DNA of 64,000 nucleotides from Branchiostoma floridae (taxonomy: Eukaryota; Chordata; Leptocardii; Amphioxiformes; Branchiostomatidae), in the NCBI RefSeq assembly GCF_000003815.2, contig NC_049981.1, positions 26,551,670-26,615,669 on the forward strand, read 5' to 3'. Under the pieces are notes generated by a model. It had not been told where the DNA came from. It saw nothing but the letters and a program-made list of their open reading frames with translations, and ran no database searches. This document shows, one piece after another, positions 36,257 through 48,105 of this stretch. Each line of letters starts with the position of its first letter. Positions within the stretch are counted from its first letter, which is position 1. Both the position numbers and the translations under genes were made by a program.

Positions 36257-38569
36257 TGCAGCATGATTCAACAAAATACATTGAAGTCTAAATCTACACA
36301 TCAGACTCGATTGCGTAATGTAGGCAAACGTACACGTACGGTCAATGAAAAAACAAGAAGGTCAAAGTTTTTAACCATCACTTACTTTGAAAGTACAAAG
36401 GGGATGTATGCAAACTGCATTATGTAAATAGACCTGGTGGGAAAATGTCCTCATGCAACTAAGGGAACCAAGTGTAATATATCTCCAAACATACGAAACA
36501 ACAAAATCAAAACAACCAAACTTTGCAAAACAATAGATCGATGGCACACCTGGCGTGGCATACAACTGATTTAACATTATCCTATACTACAATATTGCAA
36601 TATTGCGTTCGGTAGTGAGAAATGTACTGCGACGATTGTAAGAAGTTAAGACATGTGCAACGTTTGTGGCCGACAGTTCTTTGCCAGGATTGGGCTCGTC
36701 AGTCATACCAGGACACACAAGAGTGACTGAAGTCAAGGTCTTCATCGAACCACGATGGACAAACAACAACAACCAACATTGTCTAGGTCACCTCAACCAT
36801 ATATTATTTCATAGATATTATCAGTCATTGGCGAAAGGTAGCGGATGGCCAGTTACAAAACCATGATATCCATTTGTTTGAGTAACTTTTGTATTCTGTC
36901 TTTTGTTACCTGGAGATCCAACGTTTTTCGAAGTAGTTTCGGCATGTAATGTACTTGTATATTGACACATGTGGCTCCAAAACCCACTACATGGTCATGT
37001 TTAACGTTTAGACACATTATTTTCTTGAAATCAAAAAATACTATGATGGTATATTTCCAGCTATATACAAAGCTATTGCGACTCTTAATTAGGTACGTAG
37101 CTTCATTCGCAGACAAATGCGCTTCAAACATAAAGTAACCCTGAAGAACGTACCTTACGTCCTCGGACAAGAAAGTCACAGAAAGATTTTACTCCTGTCG
37201 AAAATGGCAGTCTGTCTTATTAGCTTTCTCCGCTCGTCGCAGCAGCAAAAGCAAAGTTGAAGAGTTCTCAAGCAGTTCCTCCCCTCTCGATCCACAGTGT
37301 CTAGTACGCCAAAACTGCTGGCCAGCGGCTGATCACCATTTGCGCCTGATCGGTCATTGTGACAAAGTACAAAGTTTCTAGGCAATGTTGGATTGTGCAA
37401 ATAAACATGGGGTACAAATGGTAACTGTGAAAGGCATGTGTATAAACAGCTGTGTAGTAGACATTTTCTCACCTGTGTATCACCCTAGCTAAGTCATACT
37501 TTCACTCTTACTGAAAAATATAAATGTGTACTGTATGGGTAATGAATGTTGCTATCTTGTTCAAGGTTCCAAAATTACAAATAACTATTCTTGTCTTATC
37601 GCAAATGGTTAATAAACAACCGTATTGCAAATAATTGTAACTGCGACACCTTTGTACAAGCGCAAAGCGCCTGATGCTTTGGCTAGGATTACAAGAGTTA
37701 TATCGACACCCAGGATTTGTCGAACTTTTCAACCCTAACGTTTGAAAGGAAAACACATGTAGGTGGATGAGAGAGTCACAGATATATGTGCTAGTATGGA
37801 AGGATAGTCGTCGTTACGCTTTAGAAGGCCGTTAGTGTGTTGCATGTGTGTTTTACGACTCTTTCGTCTCTCTTTGCACTGCGATCATTGCCTGTAATAT
37901 ACACTAAGTCCGCAAGAGGACGTCCATAACAGGCTGGTATGGCGAGGTGGCGAGTAGAGTGGGGTAAGGAGCGCTCCCGGTGCCAGCCATATGGGGAGTA
38001 ATCTCCAAGCAGATCCTACGGTAGCATAAGACAGTATCAAAAGCTGCCAGAGGAGTGAAGCTGGCTTAGGAGTGTGTTTGGCTACCGCTAATCCCGGGCT
38101 ACCACCTGATGCCAAAATCTGCGATTTTCATCATTGCAATCAAGTGTGACGAACTAAAACGCAACTCCACACGGTTGTCCAGCAGCTTGCTCTGACGTCA
38201 CAGACGTGACGTAATCCTCATATTCGAATTTAGAAGGTTTCTTACGAATTCGTGGCCATAAAACGACGGGAAAGGCACAGGTTTTGTCGGCCGCGGACAC
38301 GTGAAGATTTCTCTGTGTGTTTTGTAGGTTTTGAGTAAAGCAATGTCCTAGCAACTCGGATTTTTATTGCCCCTTTGTGACGTAATGCCATTGTTCTACC
38401 ATAGGCTTGGATCATAGGAAAAAGCCGTTGAAGCGCTGTATTTTGTACATGACTTTAGGCGCGTCCTGAGGGAAAAGTCATCATCGCAGTGAAGTAAAAT
38501 TTGGATATAAGGTAGATGGAATCTTTTTGAAGCCGGGAATGAAATTTTATGACAGAATATGCAAATTAA
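36257..38569. other. Upstream region of the CYSTM1-like gene
   Basis: No supported coding gene. At 38193-38214 a perfect TGACGTCA is followed by TGACGTAA, and a third half-related site (TGACGTAA) lies near 38380. The surrounding block is richer in CpG than its flanks. It could be a promoter for the minus-strand CYSTM1-like gene with a non-coding first exon; this is inference only. Confidence 0.35.
38193..38214. promoter_or_regulatory. Paired CRE/ATF sites
   Basis: A palindromic TGACGTCA (38193-38200) lies next to TGACGTAA (38207-38214), 14 bases apart start to start. These are consensus-type sites for CREB/ATF-family bZIP proteins. Use in vivo is not shown by sequence. Confidence 0.45.
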
Positions 38570-39229
38570 GGTTCCGGTTCGGAATTTCAATTGTCCAGAT
38601 ATCTAAATAGTCCCTAAGAATAAGACGCAAATTAGAGGTTGTCTCTATAGTTTTGGCTCTAGATTTTCCGGCTGTCGCTTTAGCAATGTATAATCTTTTA
38701 TACATCCCCAAATACTTGTTGTTCGTAGCGTTTTATGGTGTCGGAGATTTGATCGTGCGGCGAACACTTCCTGGTATTAGTGCGCGCGATAGCGGTAAAG
38801 CGTTTCGTCGCCTGATTACCCAGATGGTGCGTTCTATGCGCGTTTTGGGTGTTTTAGCGCCATCGGAGCTCGCGGAAAACGTATCGGATAACTTTTCTTC
38901 CTTTTTGCTCAGTATACAGAAGAACTCTTGACCTCCATTGCCATATTAGTCATTATCCCAGGAAAATTCATTTTTTTCCGTGTAGCGGCCTGTAAAAAAA
39001 GCCTCCAAATTAGCAATTTCTTGGTGAAAATTGTATTTTAATGATGGTTTTTACCAAACATAACATTTCTACAGAAAATGTCAAATGAGTCTGACGGTCA
39101 GCGACAAGGCACCCTTTTCTATCGGAAACATCGAATTGTCCGAAAAACGATGTTTTGAGAAGCGCTAGTGCTTTTTTCAGAGACAGTCATATCGGCCTCG
39201 AATCGTAAAAGAAACTCCGAACCGGAACC
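38570..39229. mobile_element. TTAA-flanked MITE-like element, 660 bp
   Basis: The left terminus GGTTCCGGTTCGGAATTTC matches the reverse complement of the right terminus with one change. TTAA is present at both junctions (38566-38569 and 39230-39233), which is the piggyBac-type target. The interior has one open frame, 38653-38931 plus, of 92 codons starting from TTG. It contains LLYIPKYLLFVAFYG and GKAFRRLITQMVRSM and has no similarity I can name. No piggyBac transposase is present. Confidence 0.85.
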
Positions 39230-39403
39230 TTAATAACCCATTAAATCTTAATTAATGACGTCACAGATGGCGTGAAATAAATGCATATTGATATATTTAT
39301 TCATAGCTACAATATTACGCGAAAAAAATTCCATAATTTTGCTTGTTTGCGGTCCAAACCCGATATCATCTATGTCAGGCCCTTGGCCCCCCCCTCCCCC
39401 AAG

Positions 39404-41020
39404 TTGTATGTTTAGTTTATTGTCTATGGCTTTATGAACTAGGTCAAAACAGTGGAAAATCCGCCCTGACTTCCTTCTGAGCGCATATGTCAACTTAATG
39501 GTACCCTGACGTCATTACGCATTAATGTCTGTTAAATTTGTCACTTTGACTACGTGGCGTAGACACACCGGTGTAATGAAAAAGAGTTTGGTCGAAGTTG
39601 TATGTTTAGTTTATTGTCTACGGGGCTTTATGAACAAGGTCAAAACAGTGGAAAGCCGCCCTGACTTCCTTCTGAGCGCATATGTCAACTTTATGGTACC
39701 CTGACGTCATTACCCATTCATGTCTGTTAAATTTGTCACTTTGAGGACGTAGCATAGACACACCGGTGTGATGAAAAAAAGTTTAATCGAAATTGTATGT
39801 TTAGTTTATTGTCTATGGCTTTATGAACTAGGTCAAAACAGTGGAAAAGCCGCCCTGACTTCCTTCTGAGCGCATATGTAAACTTTATGATACCCTGACG
39901 TCATTACGTATTGATGTCTGTTAAATATGTCACTTTGAGAACGTAGCGTAGACACACCGGTGTAATGAAAAAGAGTTTGGTCGAAGTTGTATGTTTAGTT
40001 TATTGTCTATGGCTTTATGAACTAGGTCAAAACAGTGGAAAACCCGCCCTGACTTCCTTCTGAGCGCATATGTCAACTTTATGGTACCCTGACGTCATTA
40101 CGTACATGTATTGATGTCTGTTGAATTTGTCACTTTGAATACGTAGCATAGACACACAGGTGTAATGAAAAAGAGTTTGGTCGAAGTTGTATGTTTAGTT
40201 TATTGTCTATCACTCTATGACTTTTTGAATTAGGTCAGAACAGTGGAAAACCCGCCATGATTTCCTTGTCAACTTTATGGTACCCCGACGTCATTACGCA
40301 TTGATGTCTGTTAAATTTGTCACCTTGAGTACGTGGCGTAGACACGCCGGTGTACTTCAAAAGAGTTTGGTGGAATTTTTATGTTTAGTTTATTGTCTAT
40401 GACTTTTTGAATTAGGTCAAAACAGTGGAAAACCCGCACTGACTTTCTTTTGACCGCATATGTCAATTTTATGGCACTCTGACGTCATTACGCCTCGATG
40501 TCTGTTAAATTTGAGACTAGTAATACGTAACGGAGACACTCCGGTGTAAACAGAAGGGGGTTGGTTGAAGTTGTATGTTTAGTGTATTGTATATGAATTT
40601 TCAATTAGGTCAATAGCATGGAAAACCCGGCCTGACGTCCTTCTGACCGCATATGTCAACTTTATTGTACCCTGACGTCATTACGCATTGATGTCTGTTA
40701 AATTTGTCACTTTGAGTACGTAGCGTAGACACACCGGTGTAATTGAAAAGAGTTTGGTTGAAGTTGTATGTTTAGTTTATTGTCGATGAAGCTATTAATG
40801 CGATTAAAATGGTTGAAACCCGCTCTGGCTTCCATATGACCGCATATGTCAACTTTATGGCACTCTGACGTTATTACGCCTTGCTGTCTGTTAAATTTGT
40901 CACTTGAAGTACGACGCGTTGACATTTTAGTACACTTGAAATGAGTTTGGACAAACTTCTATGTTTAGTTTAATGTCGATGAGGCTTTTAGTTCGGTAAA
41001 AATGTAGGATTTTGCAAGAC
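39404..41020. repeat. Satellite array, unit about 194 bp, roughly eight units
   Basis: The landmark TATGTTTAGTTTATTGTC recurs at about 39404, 39598, 39793, 39987, 40187, 40377, 40571, 40763 and 40957, giving spacings of 190-200 and mostly 194 bases. Units 1-4 are most alike and divergence rises toward the right end. Every unit also carries TGACGTCATTACG (intact in six of eight) and GACACACCGGTGTAAT, an inverted repeat around ACACCGGTGT. Short open frames inside are artefacts. It starts shortly after the TTAA-flanked element ending at 39229. Confidence 0.95.
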
Positions 41021-41239
41021 AGTAAGAAAGACACTCACTTCGGTAGGTGTCGCTGTTAGAGGTTTATATAATTTTGTTGTTTTTTGTTTAACTAAGAGTC
41101 CCGACTTTGCCATAGCATAAGTATGTGGTAATCCAAGAAATGACATATTCTAGCTTCCAAAACGGGCCATAGCTAGCCAGAAATGTGTTTGAGAGGACAT
41201 AGAAGTGATTGCAATAATGCTGTACTTTCTCCCCTACAG

Positions 41240-41387
41240 GTACAATGGTACAGTCTGGCCCCCTCTCCCCGGCCTACTCTCCCCGGCCTGTCCTCCCCAT
41301 GGCACCGGGAGCGCTCCTTACCCAGATGGGCGAGTATGGCATGGCACGACGCTTCACTTAGCGGTTTGTACGTGTATTGCAGATGGC
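41240..41387 (+). CDS. Possible single exon with a von Willebrand factor C-like pattern
   Basis: A good acceptor (TTCTCCCCTACAG) precedes an open frame reading YNGTVWPPLPG, then CPPHGTGSAPYPDGRVW and CTCIADG, with GTGATG as a possible donor. The order C...G..YxDG..W...C-x-C..DG resembles a VWC module, but one expected cysteine is not visible and no partner exon was found. A second frame is also open over the same bases. Treat as a candidate only. Confidence 0.25.
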
Positions 41388-42119
41388 GTGATGTAGGTTA
41401 CTAGGCCACCTTACATCTGTTACAAGTTGGTAATGAGAGAACGGGGGGTAGACTCCTACTTTGCCCCGCTTTTGACAACATCCCGTGACAACACCAGTTG
41501 AGTTCAACCCTGTGTCAATGACCTCAACTTTATCTCCTGGAAAACGTCCCTAAATCCGTATAATTTTTCGAACCTTACCTCTTGTGTCTCTTGCGTATAT
41601 ATACATATACATAATTGATGGCGTATATATCATTTGTTGTGTATGCCATGGGCTAAACTACGCTACGCCCTCGGAGACTATAAACCCCTCGGTGGGACTA
41701 CTGTTATACACTGGTTTTTTGGCCTTCCCATCGGTCAACTTATACATAAGCATAGAGGCACATGTCATAGAAAAGGGCAGGATAACTTTGAATTTTATTC
41801 TTTGATTTGTCATGGTACAATAGTTAATTGTGGTGTCATATGATGATCAGTATCGGGTAGTACAGAAATAATTGCGTCTTTTACACTATATGTGCGTCTT
41901 CGTTGTAATGAAAGAAGAAATCATAATTAAATCTAAAACTACATGTAAACAGTATGTTGCTTTAGATTTGCCTGCTGACATTTGGTTGTTCTCCGTAAGT
42001 CGCCGCCGAAGTCCAACTTGAAGACTTCAATAAAAGTCTGGTATAACAAGGCGGGCGATAAATTTCACTGGGCGTGATGTTTGCCAACCTGTTTCACGCG
42101 GATACCATCAGGCTTTCCG

Positions 42120-42491
42120 TCATTTTGTGTAACGTAAACACGGTTTTAGGTACGGAGTTGGAATAACAATATTTTCCACGTTCTCTGTAGTTATAGGTGT
42201 GGGGATAGATGGTACCCATTCTAAGTCACCGTTGAGAAACGTTATCTTTTCTTCACTGCCAAGTTTAATTTTGATAGAAGTAGCATTATCTAGTGAAGAA
42301 TTGGATCCATATTGGGTAAATGGCATTGATATTGGTGATAATTCCGGGTCACTAGAAGTAAATGTGTTAGCTGGCATGGCTGGCATCAGATAAACAGCCA
42401 GATCAAATTGGGTCAGTCTCGACGTTTCCCCTATTTTCTGCGCCTCGTGTGTCGGTGACCGCTGGGACAGCCACGTCAACACTGCTCCCAC
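42120..42491 (-). CDS. Unrecognised open block, possible terminal exon
   Basis: A 123-codon minus-strand frame with even, protein-like composition contains QFDLAVYLMPAMPANTF, SIKIKLGSEEKITFLNGDLE and IVIPTPYLKPCLRYTK before TGA. No ATG starts it convincingly (its first codon is GTG), and an acceptor-like GTGGGAGCAG lies near its start, so it may be a 3' exon. I recognise no domain; it could equally be part of a mobile element. Confidence 0.3.
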   Translation of the reverse strand: MGAVLTWLSQRSPTHEAQKIGETSRLTQFDLAVYLMPAMPANTFTSSDPELSPISMPFTQYGSNSSLDNATSIKIKLGSEEKITFLNGDLEWVPSIPTPITTENVENIVIPTPYLKPCLRYTK

Positions 42492-42541
42492 AGGCAGAGA
42501 ACCAGGTCAACACACTTTCCAGATCCTCTCCTCACGGACAC

Positions 42542-44635
42542 CGCCATCACATGAGGTAACTAACGTTTTCCTTTCTGTGTTGTCTTGTCATGATTGCTTA
42601 TTAGAATGTACCGACTATGTTTTTCCTAGACGTGCATAAGTGTCATGTAAACGGTTAAAACCCTTACCAGTCGGTGTATGCTGTTTTACATCTTCTTTTC
42701 CCATTTTCTTTGTTATTTGCATTGGCAACACAAACATGCTTTACAAAAAACAAAGGGCATAATCTTGACAATGGTATCAAATAAAATCAAATTTTGGGCG
42801 GCCATAACTCTGCCTGACAATGCTAAACCAGCCAGCCAACAGGTGCCTACCCAAATATATGGTGAAATTTACAAGGTACTGGTTTCCAATTGGTTTGTCT
42901 ACAATATACACCAGTCTATAATTTATATTACATCAACATAAGAGAGTTTAACAATACTTTTCCCTGTAAATGCTGTTTGACTTCTGTATAAGTGTCTGTA
43001 TCAAGACTCTTAGGGTTACATTAATGTAGGAATTGTTGGAACTGTTCAAGCCTCTCAGAGTGTAGCGTTTTCTGCTATATACACGTTCTGTGCATACAAA
43101 TGTGAAGGAAAGAGTTATCAGTGAAATGTATCATGATAAAGTATCCTTCAACAAATGATATCTTGTTGCTGGGTGCCACACTGGTGGTATTACCAAACTG
43201 CAGAAGGTCTGCAGGGGAGCGATGCTTTGTGGTAAAAATCAACAGTAAATATAGGGATGCCGGCAAATCTTTCAATAGTCACAATAGTGTATAGTGTATT
43301 TATTTATAGTGTATTACTAACCAACGCATCTTACAATATGAAATTATTGATAAAAACCTAAGTTTAAGTTTGACAGATATAAGAAACGTCGACGAAGACT
43401 AAACTGAACTAAGTCTAAAGTCACTTCCACCGAAGTTAGCGTTGCTTCTAGCAGTGGCTTTAGGATAAACCATTAGTGATAAAACCGACAACATTGGATA
43501 CCCAGTAAGCCTACGTGAAACGGGTTCACCATATGGAATTCATGGAAATCGTAAACCTTTACTAATGAAGATGTATAAACATGCACTGCTTGGTCCCATG
43601 TGGACATATCATTAGCGACTCCGTAATACTTCGTAAGAACAGAAATAGACAAGCAGCATAAATTTTCTTTATTTGGGTCACACAGAAACACGTATATTTT
43701 TAGAGCACACATCCCTCTCGCCAGAAGTCATCTGAAATGTACACCCTTGTTTTTTTTCGTGGCGATGGGTTGGCCAGGGGTCATATTTTCATAACAGGCG
43801 AGAGGAAGTAATATGAGATTTGCAGCCACGAAGGGTCAGGGGCCCCGTGAATTTTTCCATCAACTGCTATGATTTCATTGTCGCTAGATGTCGTTCCTTT
43901 TCAATTCACGACACCCTGACATCATGATGTAGCTGTCTCTGTCAGTCATTCGCAGTTGGTAGGGGACGATCATTACCAGATGAATAACAAGATATGACGC
44001 TGGGATAGGAGGGAATAGCCCTAAATCTAAATCATTAGCCCGGATGCAGTAACTACCCTCCTACCCGTAAAGGAGGCGCTCTACGTTGATAGAACCAACA
44101 AGTTTACAAAAATGGTTGAACCTCGTTTGCTTTCTGGCGACAGTTAGATTAGAATATATCTTTTACAGCCTGACCTTTAGTGAAAGAAATTTCCTACTAA
44201 ATTCTGCGTGACACATTTATGCCCTAGGGACACTATTCACCACATTAGCGTCGTCGGCTGCATGCGTGAGGCATACAAATGTAAAGGAAAGTTATCAGTA
44301 CAGCGTGTCACAACGGCTGGGAGCTTGTTGCTGGGCGGAACGCTAAATTGGCGGAGTAGTGAAAACACAATATATAGCCCACGTACTTAACATGATATTA
44401 GATTCTTTCTCAAAGACCGACGTGACCGTTGGATACCTACGCTAGGAGGTAAGTTGTTCCGTGGGGCATGGTCGCGCTCGTAACGCGCGAGGTATGTAAA
44501 CTAGATACAGTGGTAGATATTTTAGGGACCCCTGTCACCCCCTCCCCTCATATACTACAGCAGTGTATATGCATGTGCTGTGTTCATAGCTGACCATGAC
44601 TGACCAATGTTTATGATAACTAGTCAATCCATACA
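42542..44635. other. Stretch with no supported gene
   Basis: Only short frames without motifs or splice partners. No transposon ends were recognised. Confidence 0.4.
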
Positions 44636-44900
44636 TGTAGCTCCAGTGGTTAGCGGCGCGGCTGCATCTCTGGAAGGGAGAAGTCGTACGTTCGATCGAT
44701 CACCCGACATGCACGCTACTGGCATTACTGTGCTGTCTGCAGCCCTTTAATAGGACGGGACGTAAAGACGCGGACCATGATGTTCATTGTGGTGCTTGAC
44801 AGCTTGTCGGAAAGAGCTAGTGGAGTTGTAGAGTTGTACAATGAGCCTGTATGACTACTGTACATAGCGTCTGTATTCTGTCACGACCAGTGAAACAATC
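44636..44900 (+). mobile_element. tRNA-derived SINE
   Basis: The head resembles a tRNA gene: a box A-like TGTAGCTCCAGTGGTTAGCG at the start and a box B-like TACGTTCGATCGATC about 50 bases on. It cannot fold as a full tRNA. A unique body follows (CTGGCATTACTGTGCTGTC, then TAGGACGGGACGTAAAG). The 3' limit is estimated from loss of the SINE-like style, and no tail was identified. Confidence 0.5.
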
Positions 44901-45492
44901 ATAATAGCTCCTCGGATCGATATCACTGTCACTTTCACATGTCCCCATTGACGTATTCATTACTGTATTTTAGCACAGACACGTCGCTTTGCTCTGGATG
45001 TAAACATCATACAGTATCCCAAGGTCATACCCGACTTAGCCATCCCCCCTCCCCACCCCCTTATTTACAACTACCTTATTAGACAGTGTTTAATCAAATG
45101 CACCACTCGTCTTACATAATTTACGGTGGACTAATAAAGCTCCCATCTCTAACAATGAACATTCCCCTAACCATACTATAAAACATTTATGAGGCACGTT
45201 ACACATGTATATCTTCTCCCCAACTACGGTCCACGTCTGCCTCTCTGTCTGTCTGTGCCGTACCGGAGTGTGGACCGTCTGCTCTGCAGAAACGGTAAGC
45301 CGCCTTTGGGTAACACACCAGCTGAGTTAGACAGGATCCATTCACACAGGTTGGATCATCCCTACCGTTTTCGATAAGTGCGGCGGGTTCTTAAACGTAC
45401 TCGGTTTGGCTCTCCTCAAACACCTCCGGATTTACGTCCCATCCAAGAAGACGCACGTAACAGACTATAGGCACTTATTTTCACCTAAATAT

Positions 45493-45557
45493 AGTGAGGA
45501 AAAAGGTGTAAAGTGCATTTCCCAAGGGCACAACACTGGAGCCTGCTAGGAACTTAT
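45493..45557 (+). mobile_element. SINE-like 3' fragment, copy A
   Basis: This segment (AGTGAGGAAAAAGGTGTAAA to GAACTTAT) matches 48106-48170 at most positions over about 65 bases. The shared order AGTGAGGAAAAA, CTTTCCCAAG-like, CCTGCT, GAACTTAT suggests the 3' body of a dispersed SINE-type repeat. The upstream part (ACGTCCCATCC near 45440) may belong to the same copy. Confidence 0.45.
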
Positions 45558-46382
45558 TAAACTCTTGTGACTAAAACACCTAAATAGCAGTGCTGGGCAG
45601 AGCCCCCCATACGTGTACCACAGGTGTACCCTGTGAATGAGATAGCTTAATTAGACTAAACATACAGTATATCCTTAATTTCGTGTGCATATTATTGGGG
45701 AACGTTGACAATGACCTATATGGTGTGCCTTAATGCAAATCAGTATTATTCCATTACTTCATACGTATTGATTCATCAGGTAAAGGTCTCCATCATAACA
45801 AGCATACAGGCGTATCTGACTTGTCTCATAGCTTACATGATTTAGTACTTCCGTTTTTAACATGACAACATGACGACTTCGGCTCGGTAACTCTTGTCGA
45901 GATTATGCTGTACGGACTCAATATTACTTCGAAAACGGCCATTGATTGTGAGGCTGAAGACGTGAAGTTGGGAATGGCAACTTTTATTGTGTAAAAGCGT
46001 TACATATCTATGTGGTACATCATGAGATCTGAAAAGTACTCTCGATAACATTGGTGGACTTATTCCGGAGCAGTAGAAGTGAGTCTGCTATCCAGTAAAA
46101 TCCTCTCATTATATAGCAGTTCCCTCGCGGGTAACTGCACGCGTTTATTGTTATACAGTACAACAAACACGCTAAGCTGGTGGTCAGTAAGGTTACACAC
46201 TAAACCCTGCAGGGCCAGTTTTGATATTCCTTTGCTGAATAATTCCTGCCATCGGCGCTATCGTTGACCTGGAGGTCACTGCGGGTTACCACAGTTTACG
46301 CCATCAGGGAAATATCAAAGTGATCACCATATACATCACTCCCTCCCCCTTCCCCCAACGTTAAGGATACAGCGTGTTTTTG

Positions 46383-46648
46383 GTTTGGGTGACACCAACG
46401 AATTTGTCAAGCTCAAGTTCACTGTCACGATCGGCGGCGTGTTGGACAGGTTTCCGCTCACCACGCCTTATCTGCTGCCACCCATCCGGCGGGATAGAGA
46501 CGGCTGCTTTCTTCTCCTGGAGAACCCTGGGGGCAGCAATATGTCATGGGCACTTCACATGGCCAGGTTCGCCTTTTGTGGGCCTTACAGTCCCCGTGTT
46601 GGGGGAGAGTCGCGCCTTGAACACGTCATGGGACTCATCCCAGTGTGA
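46383..46648 (+). CDS. Possible coding block, unrecognised
   Basis: A GC-rich plus-strand frame contains GDTNEFVKLKFTVTIGG, LDRFPLTTPYLLPPI, CFLLLENPGGSN and MARFAFCGPYSPRVGG before TGA. An acceptor-like GGATACAG lies just upstream. A second frame is also open over much of it, which weakens the case. No family recognised and no partner exon seen. Confidence 0.22.
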
Positions 46649-47167
46649 GTGGTTCAAAAGCCTTTCAGTCTTGTCAGAGACTTGTGACAATATGTCACGG
46701 TAATCTCGGTAGGTCGGTTCTGTCCTACCTTGAGCCCTGTAGTCTTGTGTCGGTCCCCATCGCAAAAGGGAGCAAAGTTTGATGAAGAACGGTATACAGC
46801 CCTCATGGCTTGTCCAAAAGAACTATGATATTCAGTTTCCCGTCAGTATATGTTATACCTTGACCTTCCTCCGCTTCCAGACACCCTCTCAGCAGCATAC
46901 GCTCTTTACGGTACCCCTGAGGAATCCCAGTCATTACCCTGAAAAGCGACGATTTGTCTTCATTCTGGCGGGACCTTAACCTTTACCAAGATGTATAACA
47001 GCTCGCCGCGATGACATTTGTTTTGATCTAGATGGGATGGAAAACTTCAAGTGATGACAGCGGGTATGCTGATGAAGTTTAGACATACAGGTAAACAGCA
47101 TCTAAAGACAAATCAATGAAATAATGAGGTTTTCAGTGGCATCCATCAATCTTCTTCTGGAAAAAGG

Positions 47168-47842
47168 ACTGTTCGCGGCGGTTAATTTCGCGGTACGAAG
47201 CACCATGCACTGTACATAGTCTCTTTCTGCTACGGAAAAATGTTCGCGGTGGTTTTAAAGGGGCGTTCCACTCCACACGGGAGTGTTATTTTCCGATAGA
47301 TATTAATTATAGGAAGTAATAAATGCATACTACTTCACATTATACGATAAAGTACCCAGTTGCCTCAAAAGCATTCAGTCTTCTACTAAACTCACCAAGT
47401 ACCCGCTAATTGAATTAATCCTATGGCTGAATACAATGCAAAACTTTTAGTTAAGGTTACAAGTTTCAGGATCGATAAGAAATCTCGTCTTGTTATGTGT
47501 TCTTTGCTATCTTATGAGCAATTTGCCTTCTTGGTGTGTTTAGCGATCCTCATTTATTCCGAAAATATGCACGATAAACAAAGTGTCCATTCGTATAGGG
47601 AATGCATGAGTATGGTCTTCATGATCATGCTGGGTTTAGTGGGTGTCATATTGTTTTACAAAACACACATCGCGCTATTCATCCCAAGGTGAATTTCACA
47701 AAATTCGGCTGATTATGTATTATCTATTGGAAATGCACATTACCTATTGGAAAACACCACCCCCTTCTGGAGTGGAATGCCCCTTTAAGTTCGCAGTGAA
47801 GTGCCCACCGCGAAAACCGCGAACATTTCTGCATTTACAGTA
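47168..47842. mobile_element. GCG-rich foldback MITE, copy 2, split by a nested insertion
   Basis: The same family as 11697-11902. The left part (GTTCGCGGCGGTTAATTTCG...GTTCGCGGTGGTTT) and right part (CACCGCGAAAACCGCGAAC ending TTCTGCATTTACAGTA) are separated by a TTAA-flanked element at 47259-47784. The left tip has lost the TACTGTAAATGCAG seen in copy 1. Confidence 0.8.
47259..47784. mobile_element. TTAA-flanked MITE nested in an older MITE
   Basis: The left end AGGGGCGTTCCACTCCA and the right end TGGAGTGGAATGCCCCT are inverted copies with one difference. TTAA lies at both junctions (47255-47258 and 47785-47788). The 526-bp interior has an 89-codon frame (47423-47692) without recognisable motifs and no transposase. 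Removing it and one TTAA rejoins the host MITE arms cleanly, which fixes the order of insertion. Confidence 0.9.
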
Positions 47843-48105
47843 CTCTGTGGGGCTTTATAAGTGTTTGAAATGACACCTCACAATCTCATCCATATTTTGT
47901 GTATAGGCCCGATTGTTTCATGCGCACTCACTATTTCTGTATAAGCTGCTTGAGCCCAGACTGATAGCTTTTAGCCACTCACACCGGGACGGACTGTTCC
48001 TCTTGTGTTTGAGTACTAGTGTGGCATGTACTGCTCGAGTTGTAGCTCTCACCCCAAATATGGCACCTCTACTAGTACCTTTCATCCAACAGATCGTTCA
48101 GATCG

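Noticed and set aside
39248-39493. Minus-strand open frame in the satellite (and the similar one at 40707-40925)
   Set aside because: They lie within satellite units or their flank; frames are not maintained from unit to unit.
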